Shown in pieces: positions 13,860 to 19,800 of a stretch of DNA of 40,184 nt. Origin of the DNA: a virus; the IMG/VR virus record IMGVR_UViG_3300042430_002650, positions 1 through 40,184 of that record; one strand, given 5' to 3'. How positions within the stretch are numbered: position 1 is the first letter of the stretch; every line of letters starts with the position of its first letter. The position numbers and the translations under genes are program-made. The notes under the pieces were generated by a model. It was not told the origin of the DNA. It searched no databases and saw only the letters and a program-made list of their open reading frames with translations.

Positions 13860-13887
13860 GCGGGGCCACGCATCAACGCGGCCCCGC
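13860..13887 (+). promoter_or_regulatory. 5' UTR hairpin with CATCAA loop (element B3)
   Basis: Stem GCGGGGCC / GGCCCCGC (13860-13867, 13880-13887), one A-C mismatch, an inner CG/CG pair of base pairs and the loop CATCAA (13871-13876). It is followed by a CGACAGACA leader and ATG at 13903, as in B1 and B2. Confidence 0.65.
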
Positions 13888-13902
13888 CACGACAGACAAG
13901 CC

Positions 13903-14187
13903 ATGAAATCACCAAAGCCAGCCCCAAAAGGCCAGCCTCAGCTCAATACTGCCGAGCTTACCACACGCGGCACCCCGCGCAAGCGCGCACCAGGCGCAGG
14001 CAGGCCCGCCCTCACCGATCCCCGTTGTAAAACCCTCCCCCGCGTCTCTGTCGCCGCACACCGGCACCTCCAAAGCATCGCCACCCGCCAAAACATCAGC
14101 TTGGCCGACGCCCTAGAAATCGCCATCACCGACCTCTACCAGCGGTCCAAACCCAGAAAACAACCGGGCGCTCAGCCCCAGGCCTAA
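13903..14187 (+). CDS. Small DNA-binding-like protein with AT-hook-like segment
   Basis: A 94-residue protein from ATG 13903. The basic N-terminus includes TPRKRAPGAGRPAL, an RGRP/GRP-type AT-hook-like stretch. The C-terminal part (LPRVSVAAHRHLQSIATRQN, ISLADALEIAITDLYQ) has the strand-helix-helix pattern of ribbon-helix-helix proteins. It is the last rightward gene, directly before a bidirectional terminator and convergent to integrase. Its leader carries element B3. It could control integrase-side or accessory expression. Confidence 0.7.
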   Translation: MKSPKPAPKGQPQLNTAELTTRGTPRKRAPGAGRPALTDPRCKTLPRVSVAAHRHLQSIATRQNISLADALEIAITDLYQRSKPRKQPGAQPQA

Positions 14188-14205
14188 AAACCCGGCCGTC
14201 CAAAC

Positions 14206-14236
14206 AAAAAGCCGCAGGCACCCCCTGCGGCTTTCT
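14206..14236. terminator. Bidirectional terminator between convergent genes
   Basis: Stem AAAGCCGCAGG / CCTGCGGCTTT (14208-14218, 14224-14234) flanked by an A-run on the left and a T-rich tail on the right, so it can stop both the rightward operon and the leftward integrase transcript. Confidence 0.88.
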
Positions 14237-14241
14237 TGTGT

Positions 14242-15642
14242 TCAGCCTTTAGCCTTGGGCTTTTTGGCTTGGGCCTTGTCCACCTGCTCGAACGGATTCA
14301 CCAGCGGCACCACCTTCTCATTTCGCGTGTAAGTGCTGCGCACCATCGCCGTCGTCGTATGACCCGCCGCCGCCGCCGCCATCTCATCGCCATACTGGTT
14401 GCGCAAAATTTGCAGCTTGTGATGCCGGAACATGCTCATCTTCTTCGTGCCCTGCATGCCCAGGTCAGTCAGCCATTCGTTCGCCTGCACCAGAATAAGT
14501 TTGGCATCCGTCGGATGCTTCACGCCGAACAGGCTGGCATCTGTCCGCACCGCCAGCACCGCCGCCACGCACTCCGCATCGACCATGGTAAACGACTCAT
14601 TGCCGCCCTTCGCTTCGGGTTGCGTGATGATCCCCGTGCCGTCCTCCTGCACCTTGAGCGCGTCACCGCGCAGTTCCAGCGCCTTCCCCGGCCTGCCACT
14701 CAGCCAGGCGCACAGCAGCACGAAGGCCCACACCCTTGGGTTCTTCGCCTTCAGCTCCGGCAGCTCCTTCACGATCCGATCCATCACCGCGTGATCAATC
14801 TCACGGTGGCCCTTGGGCACCGGCAGCATCTTCGTCAGTTGGACCCCGAGAAAATCGTCCAGTGGCGGAATGTTCAGCCCGCGCAGTGTATCGTCACGGC
14901 TCATCCCATTGAAGATGCTCTTTGCGCTCACCACATGGCCCAGGATCGTCGTGTTCCACGCCGCCGCCGTCTCCGTATCCCGGCGCAGTTTGCGTGCCCG
15001 TTGCAGCTCGCGCAGCTTTTCCCAGCCATCTGGCGGCATATTCTTGCCCGCCGCCAGCCCCAGCCAGCCGCGCCGTCCCGCCTCCTGCCGCAGCTCGACC
15101 CAATCGTAGATCAGCGTCCGCGTCAGATCCTCCCACACCATGTTGGTGTGGACCGAGAACAAACGTCCCGGCTTCACCGTCCCATCTTTGGGGGCGGGCA
15201 CCCGTTTAACCACCAACTCCTTGCCGGTCGTTTGCTCGTAAATGGAGGCCAAGAAATTCACCCGCTGCCGCCTGTCCTTCGGCCCCCGCTCCAGGTAAAC
15301 CTCCAGCACCTCCGAAACGCTCGCCCACTTCTTGGGATTGATCAGCTCCTGCAGCCGGTCCAGCTCACCCCGTTGCAGCATCGCCGTGTGCGCCTCCAAA
15401 AACTTCCTCGCCCATTTATGCACGGGTTCCTGGCACTGTTTGCACCCCGCCCGCGTCTTCACCGGATTCCCAGTTTCAGCCAGGCACTTGTCACAGAGCC
15501 TGTAAGGATGCTTCAAGCGCGTCAGCGGCTTCCCCGTCCCCACAAAAAAGCGCACAATCCACTTCCATTCAAACTGCGGCAGGCCTTCCGGCCTCGCCTT
15601 CGGCTGACGATAAATTGAGTATGATCCGAGGGATGTTTTCAT
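14242..15642 (-). CDS. int: Tyrosine-recombinase integrase (divergent, with N-terminal zinc-ribbon-like cysteines)
   Basis: A 466-residue site-specific recombinase started at ATG 15642 (a TTG at 15669 lies inside an operator palindrome and is less likely). Visible catalytic elements: Arg about 317 in AWLSGRPGKALELRG, Lys in TQPEAKGGNE, His about 428 in AAAGHTTTAMV and nucleophile Tyr about 438 in RSTYTR. The usual HxxR box reads RHHKLQILR, so the second arginine is not in the standard place. Near residues 50-70, CDKC and CKQC form a zinc-ribbon-like pair, unusual for integrases. The attachment core lies about 200 bases upstream, the expected int-attP order. It is convergent with the rightward operon across a shared terminator. 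Confidence 0.85.
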   Translation of the reverse strand: MKTSLGSYSIYRQPKARPEGLPQFEWKWIVRFFVGTGKPLTRLKHPYRLCDKCLAETGNPVKTRAGCKQCQEPVHKWARKFLEAHTAMLQRGELDRLQELINPKKWASVSEVLEVYLERGPKDRRQRVNFLASIYEQTTGKELVVKRVPAPKDGTVKPGRLFSVHTNMVWEDLTRTLIYDWVELRQEAGRRGWLGLAAGKNMPPDGWEKLRELQRARKLRRDTETAAAWNTTILGHVVSAKSIFNGMSRDDTLRGLNIPPLDDFLGVQLTKMLPVPKGHREIDHAVMDRIVKELPELKAKNPRVWAFVLLCAWLSGRPGKALELRGDALKVQEDGTGIITQPEAKGGNESFTMVDAECVAAVLAVRTDASLFGVKHPTDAKLILVQANEWLTDLGMQGTKKMSMFRHHKLQILRNQYGDEMAAAAAGHTTTAMVRSTYTRNEKVVPLVNPFEQVDKAQAKKPKAKG

Positions 15643-15657
15643 GGTGTTTTTGGCGGT

Positions 15658-15675
15658 AACAGATTGCAATCTGTT
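15658..15675. promoter_or_regulatory. Perfect 18-bp palindrome upstream of integrase (CAGATTGCAA family, copy 3)
   Basis: AACAGATTGCAATCTGTT is its own reverse complement. It lies 16 bases upstream of the integrase ATG and includes the 10-mer found at 7985 and 9534, so it is the best-preserved operator of the set. A weak -10 (TATAGC, read leftward) lies just upstream. Confidence 0.62.
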
Positions 15676-15680
15676 GCCCT

Positions 15681-15690
15681 GCTAGATGGT
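15681..15690. repeat. GCTAGATGGT motif near integrase
   Basis: An exact 10-mer that recurs at 15943-15952 (same strand) and at 7929-7938 (opposite strand). Two copies flank the attachment region, so integrase arm or accessory-factor binding is possible. Confidence 0.4.
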
Positions 15691-15776
15691 ATGCTATACG
15701 GCAGTCCGCCACAATTCAACACAAAACAACACAAACAAAAACGCATGATTCCGCCCCGAGGAAAACCTTCATGGCC

Positions 15777-15807
15777 CTGGAACCCTTATAGAATGGGCTT
15801 TCCAGCG
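15777..15807. repeat. Attachment-region flanking repeat, left copy
   Basis: A 31-bp element matching 15899-15929 at 24 positions: CTGGA, then CCTT, TAGAAT and TTCCAGCG in register. The outer ends CTGGA and TCCAG are themselves inverted. Placed 31 bases left of the tRNA-derived core. Confidence 0.65.
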
Positions 15808-15838
15808 TGTTTCAGCCCATAAACCAGCCCTTTTAGAG

Positions 15839-15882
15839 TGGTTGCCTCACAAGGATTCGAACCTTGAATAACAGATTCAGAA
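15839..15882 (-). other. attP core: 3' half of a tRNA-Gln(CTG) gene
   Basis: Read leftward, this is a tRNA from the anticodon loop to CCA: loop TTCTGAA (15876-15882, anticodon CTG), stem TCTGT, short variable loop, T-arm CAAGG-TTCGAAT-CCTTG (15850-15866), acceptor strand TGAGGCA, then ACCA. The 5' half is absent: sequence beyond 15882 cannot pair with TCTGT or TGAGGCA. A tRNA 3' end carried beside an integrase is the classic phage attachment core that restores the host tRNA after integration. A72 implies a U1-A72 pair, as expected for tRNA-Gln. Confidence 0.82.
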
Positions 15883-15898
15883 GGCATTGAGGGCCGCG

Positions 15899-15929
15899 CT
15901 GGAGGCCTTGTAGAATATAGGTTCCAGCG
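15899..15929. repeat. Attachment-region flanking repeat, right copy
   Basis: A partner of 15777-15807 in the same orientation, 16 bases right of the core. The outer GCGCTGGA (15896-15903) and TCCAGCGC (15923-15930) form an 8-bp inverted repeat. Likely integrase arm sites. Confidence 0.65.
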
Positions 15930-15942
15930 CAAAACGCACCGC

Positions 15943-15952
15943 GCTAGATGGT
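15943..15952. repeat. GCTAGATGGT motif, second attachment-region copy
   Basis: Identical to 15681-15690 in the same orientation. Together they bracket both 31-bp repeats and the core. Confidence 0.4.
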
Positions 15953-15969
15953 CAGCTAGATTGATTTAC

Positions 15970-16008
15970 TCACTTGAGCAGGCGCAGCGGCCAGAGTCCG
16001 GTCTTCAT
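15970..16008 (-). pseudogene. Twelve-codon remnant or leader peptide
   Basis: ATG 16008 to TGA 15970 encodes MKTGLWPLRLLK. The sequence before it (ATTTGACAGCCGTG, then a GC-rich stretch, then CATGAAG) repeats the junction upstream of the membrane-protein start at 16456. It looks like the start of a gene cut by the attachment region or displaced by insertion. It is too short to be certain. Confidence 0.3.
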
Positions 16009-16021
16009 GCTGCCAGCATAA

Positions 16022-16035
16022 CACGGCTGTCAAAT
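16022..16035. repeat. 14-bp direct repeat flanking two-gene insert (left)
   Basis: CACGGCTGTCAAAT, identical to 16470-16483. Each copy contains a stop codon read leftward (Ile-TGA), for the 74-residue gene and for the MazZ-like gene respectively. Confidence 0.75.
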
Positions 16036-16254
16036 CTTGCTCTCAGTCTGGCTTAAAACCCCATCGCACACATCCCATCCGAGAGTTATCATTTCGTCCT
16101 TCACCCGCCATTTATGCAATAGGGTCGGCTGCGGTTTAGGTTCGCCGTTCTCGCGTTTCAAAATCCCAATCTCAAAGAACATCAAGCGGTAGTCTGTCCT
16201 CGTTACCGGAGCCAAGATAACCCTCCATTCATCCATGGTTTTCATAGGCGGCAA
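16030..16254 (-). CDS. Small unknown protein, accessory pair member 2
   Basis: A 74-residue protein (or 71 from the internal Met at 16245) ending Ser-Lys-Ile at the direct repeat. It has aromatic beta-like segments (DEWRVILAPVTRTDYRLMFF) and a Trp-rich end (TLLHKWRVKDEMITLGWDVC). It overlaps the membrane-protein gene upstream by about 26 bases. Composition is less GC-rich than the virion genes. No family is recognised; with its partner it may be a lysogenic-conversion (moron) pair. Confidence 0.6.
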   Translation of the reverse strand: MPPMKTMDEWRVILAPVTRTDYRLMFFEIGILKRENGEPKPQPTLLHKWRVKDEMITLGWDVCDGVLSQTESKI

Positions 16255-16456
16255 TTCTGGATTTAGATTTCTTCTCGTCCAGTTTGATCAATTCAGCCTG
16301 CGCAGAGTCCCGCTTTGAGATCAACCACTTCTCAATCCTTGCAGTGTGTTTAATAACCCATTCAAAGTAACGAAGTAAGCTGCGCAGACATTCAGGCAGA
16401 AACCACCACGCCATAATTGCCAGTAGAAATACGCTTAGCCAAAGTTCTAACTTCAT
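16229..16456 (-). CDS. Small membrane protein, accessory pair member 1
   Basis: A 75-residue protein with an N-terminal membrane helix (LWLSVFLLAIMAWWFLPECL) followed by a long charged helix (KHTARIEKWLISKRDSAQAE, LIKLDEKKSKSRIAAYENHG). This is the layout of small inner-membrane anchors such as i-spanins, but a better spanin pair exists at 28845-29329. Superinfection exclusion is a reasonable alternative. It lies with the 74-residue gene between 14-bp direct repeats, downstream of the MazZ-like gene. Confidence 0.65.
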   Translation of the reverse strand: MKLELWLSVFLLAIMAWWFLPECLRSLLRYFEWVIKHTARIEKWLISKRDSAQAELIKLDEKKSKSRIAAYENHG

Positions 16457-16469
16457 GGCCGCATGCTAC

Positions 16470-16483
16470 CACGGCTGTCAAAT
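16470..16483. repeat. 14-bp direct repeat flanking two-gene insert (right)
   Basis: A partner of 16022-16035. It spans the TGA of the MazZ-like gene; the next leftward gene starts 14 bases further on. Confidence 0.75.
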
Positions 16484-16801
16484 GGGTGCTCCGGGTCGGT
16501 TGTCCACTAGGGTGCCTGCGTGGCGGGCATCGAGCACGATGGCGCAGCCTGCGGCAACGTGGCCGAGGTGGTGGGCGGCGCTTTCGGGGTCGAGGTCTTC
16601 GCCTTCCAGCACGCAGTCGATGTGCCGTTTCATCGCGCCCAGGTAGGTCATGAGGTCCACCTTGTTCTGTCGCCAGTTCCAGGGGCCGTATTTGCGAGCG
16701 CCGAGAGTCAGCGCTGCGGCCACCTCCCGGCTGAAGACCGGCGGCAGTAGCTGGAGTTGCGGTTTGAGCGCACCGGCTGCGCCTTTGGGGTCGGTGCTCA
16801 T
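16478..16801 (-). CDS. MazZ-like dATP/dGTP diphosphohydrolase (DUF5664 type)
   Basis: A 107-residue protein from ATG 16801, just after the giant gene's stop (an overlapping start at 16867 is possible). The core ALTLGARKYGPWNW, a basic helix MKRHIDCVLEGEDLDPESAA and HHLGHVAAGCAIVLDA match the all-alpha NTP-pyrophosphohydrolase family whose phage members hydrolyse dATP/dGTP to monophosphates. In Z-DNA phages such enzymes feed 2-aminoadenine synthesis, but no PurZ, DatZ or polymerase gene is present here, so a general nucleotide-pool or defence-signalling role is more likely. Glu and His/Asp residues that could bind metal are retained. Confidence 0.75.
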   Translation of the reverse strand: MSTDPKGAAGALKPQLQLLPPVFSREVAAALTLGARKYGPWNWRQNKVDLMTYLGAMKRHIDCVLEGEDLDPESAAHHLGHVAAGCAIVLDARHAGTLVDNRPGAPI

Positions 16802-16802
16802 G

Positions 16803-19800
16803 TTACTTGACCACGCTGGCCTTGGCTCGTGCTTTGATCGCTGCGCTGCGGGCTTTGATTCGGGCATCGGCTTCCTGCACGGGCAGCTTGAGCAGGTCGG
16901 AGCCTTCGAGGCTCAGCCAGTCCTTGTATCCTTGGCCGACGGCCTTCTCGTATCTCCACACGGCGTCACGGCCCAGGGTTTCCAGCGGCACGCGCACGTT
17001 GTCTTTGATGACGGTCACCTCGTCGCTCGGCATCGGCAGGGACAGGCCACGCGCCAGCAGAGCACCGAGCACACGATGCGCCTCGCCGCTTTCCACGCTG
17101 GTGTAGGCGCGGCTCCAGGGGGTGCGTTGCAGTTTCACCTCCTCGCCCAGCAGATTGAGCTGTGGCCGGCCATCGTTCACGAATTTGCGGGCGATGGGCA
17201 TGCTGCGCAGCATCAGCTCGGCAGCGCCCTCGGGTTTGAAGCTGCGCGGATCGGTCCAGGCCTCCGCGTCTTTCATTAGGGTCGGCATAAAGCCTCCGGC
17301 AAAGCCGGTGCCGGTCTTGATCATCTGGTCGATCGTGCCGCTCACTTTGTCTGAGCTAAAGGACGGCTCGCCAAAGAGTTCCACCAGATTCCGCACGGCA
17401 GACACGTTCATTACCTGCGTGTAACCGGTGGCCACGCCGTGCAGCAGATGCCCAGCGGTGCCGCGTTCGGCCCAGCTCGCGGGCTTGTGGCGCTTCTCAT
17501 CGAGCATGCCACCGACCACGGCAAACAGGCCCATGGTCGGCCATTGCTTGTAGGACACGCGGCGCACCTTACCGCCTTCGCGTTTCCACATCGTCAGGCG
17601 TTCGTAGCCTGCGGCCATGCGTTCCTTGGCCTGCTGTGGGTTCAGGGTGCTCCAGTCGCCCTCGATCTGCCAGCCTTCGTCTTCGTCGTCACTGTTGAGG
17701 AAGATCGCCGCCAGTGTGCTGGCCAGCATCAGGCCCACGAGGTTCTTGCCGAGCAGCAGCTCCTGCTGCATGCGGCTCACGTCGCGGCCATAGAAGCCCG
17801 CCTTGCCCAGCACATAGCTGCCGGGGATGTAACGGGTCAGATCCGCGCCGAAGTTTGCACCGAAGCGCATGAACCGCGTGCCGGTGATGCCGTGCAGGGA
17901 ACCGGCCATCAAGCCGGAAATCACCCGGGCGAAGCGGTTTGCCGTCACGTCCTGCGCGTAGTCGCCTAGGCCACGCTGGATGCTGCCGAGTCCCTGCTTC
18001 ATGGCGCTGTAAACGATGCCAAACACGCCGGTGGGGTCGTTCTGGTAGGCTGCCATGTCGCCGATCTCTGACGCGGCGGCGTAGTCGGCAGGTTTCACGG
18101 TGCCGTTGAGGATTTCGCGGGTGCGAGCGCTCACCGTGGCGCGTTCCTGGCCGGGCTTTGGCTCGGCACCGCCGGTCACTTCCCGCAGTGCTTGCGTGCG
18201 GGCGTCGGCGCGTTCGCTCGCGGTGAAGCCTACCCTGCCCTGGTAGAGTTCAGGGTGCAGCGCTCGTGCCACGGCGATTGCGCCCTGCGTGGTGGCCGTG
18301 TTGTTGATGTGGTCAGCGGCAGCCATGAGGCGGCCCGTGAACAGCATGACCGGAGCCAGGCCGTATTTCTGAAAGGCACGACCAGCAGCAGTCTTGGCAT
18401 CTGGATCGCGCCACAGGTTCTCTCCCATCGGCACGGGTGTCACGCTCGTCTCGCCCTCCAGCGCCTTCTTCAGGTCTGCGCCAAAGCGTTTCAGGTAGCT
18501 GGTGTCTCCCTTGAACAGGATTTGACCGCTCTCCCGCACGCCTTCAAACAGACCGCGCCACCATTGCGCATGCGCGTCGATGGCGGCACGGCCTTGGCCA
18601 CGCGCCATGAGTCCACCGATCTGCATGAGGTTCGTGCCCATGCCGTTGATGGCGGCCAGCCAGGTGTCAAACTGCGTGCGCAGGCCAGACAGCACGGCGG
18701 TGGTCCAGTAGGAGTTCAGCACCTCGATCCAGCTCGCGCCGGTCTTCTTCTGGATGGCGTTCAGCAGATCGCGCAGCTTCTGGTTGCGGATCACACCTTC
18801 CGGCAGCTTCCAGGCGGCTTCTGCCAGCGTGCGCAGTTGTGCGGTGTCGGCAGCGGTCAGCATGCGCAGGCCGTATTCAGGGGCCACGGCCTCCCGCCAC
18901 ATCTCCGAGTTGAACATGCCCAGGTTGATCATGCGCAGCAGTTTTGGCAGTGCCTTCTGCACCTTCACACGGTCCGTCTTGTCCGTCTCACCGAGCACGC
19001 CCGCCTTCTCCAGTTCCCTGTTGAAGACCTTGCGGCGTTCACGCTGCCAGGCTTTGTCCAATTCGTTGGTCAGGGCCAGGCGTTCGTCCTGCGTCAGTCC
19101 TTGCAGCCGCTCGTCCAGCATGAGCCGCCGGTAAATCTCGATCTGCCGGGCCTTCTGTGTTGAAGGCATGTCCGTAAAAATTTCCGCCCAATTCATGCCG
19201 GGGGCGATCTTGGCGGCCAACTCCTTCAGCAGCTTGGCCAGCGCCGGGCTGTCCTTGGCCAGCAAGCGGTTCTTCGTAGCCTCGGCAGCTTTGGCGGTCG
19301 TCTCAGCAGCCTGCTGCTGCCATTGCTGCAAGGTCTCGTTCAAAGCCCGAACGGCCAGTGGTCGCCCCTGCGCCCAGGCCTCGGGAGAAATGCCACCCGC
19401 CTGCGCCTCCTCATCCCACACACGCATCACCGCCTCCATGGCCCGCTGCGGATTGCGCAGGACTTCCGCCCGCACATCTACGGCACGTTGCCCGCTTTGA
19501 TCTGCGCCCGTCGCCAGCGTCTGTCCATAGCCAGCCGCCTCAAAGCCACGTTGCACCGCCTGCTTCACCATGCCCGGCGCATAGGCCACCGTCGGCGTGG
19601 CTGGCATCAGCTCATTGAGCCGTTTCAGTGCCGCCGACTCGGTCATACCCAGCTCGATCAGCATGAGGCGCACCTGCTCCCGGCCTGCCTTCCATGACTC
19701 TTCAAACATGGGAGCCTCTGCCACCTGGTCCACAAACGTGCGGGCCAGCAATTCACCGAATGACAACGCATCAGGCTTTAAAGGCTTGCCCCTGACCGCT

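Noticed and set aside
14236-15618. 460-residue plus-strand open frame
   Set aside because: Antisense of integrase; Arg/His/Leu-rich shadow.
15839-15882. A functional tRNA-Gln gene
   Set aside because: Only the 3' half is present; the bases beyond the anticodon loop do not complete the anticodon or acceptor stems, so it is an attachment core.
16478-16801. Z-genome (2-aminoadenine) biosynthesis cluster
   Set aside because: No PurZ-like synthetase, DatZ or matching polymerase anywhere in the window.
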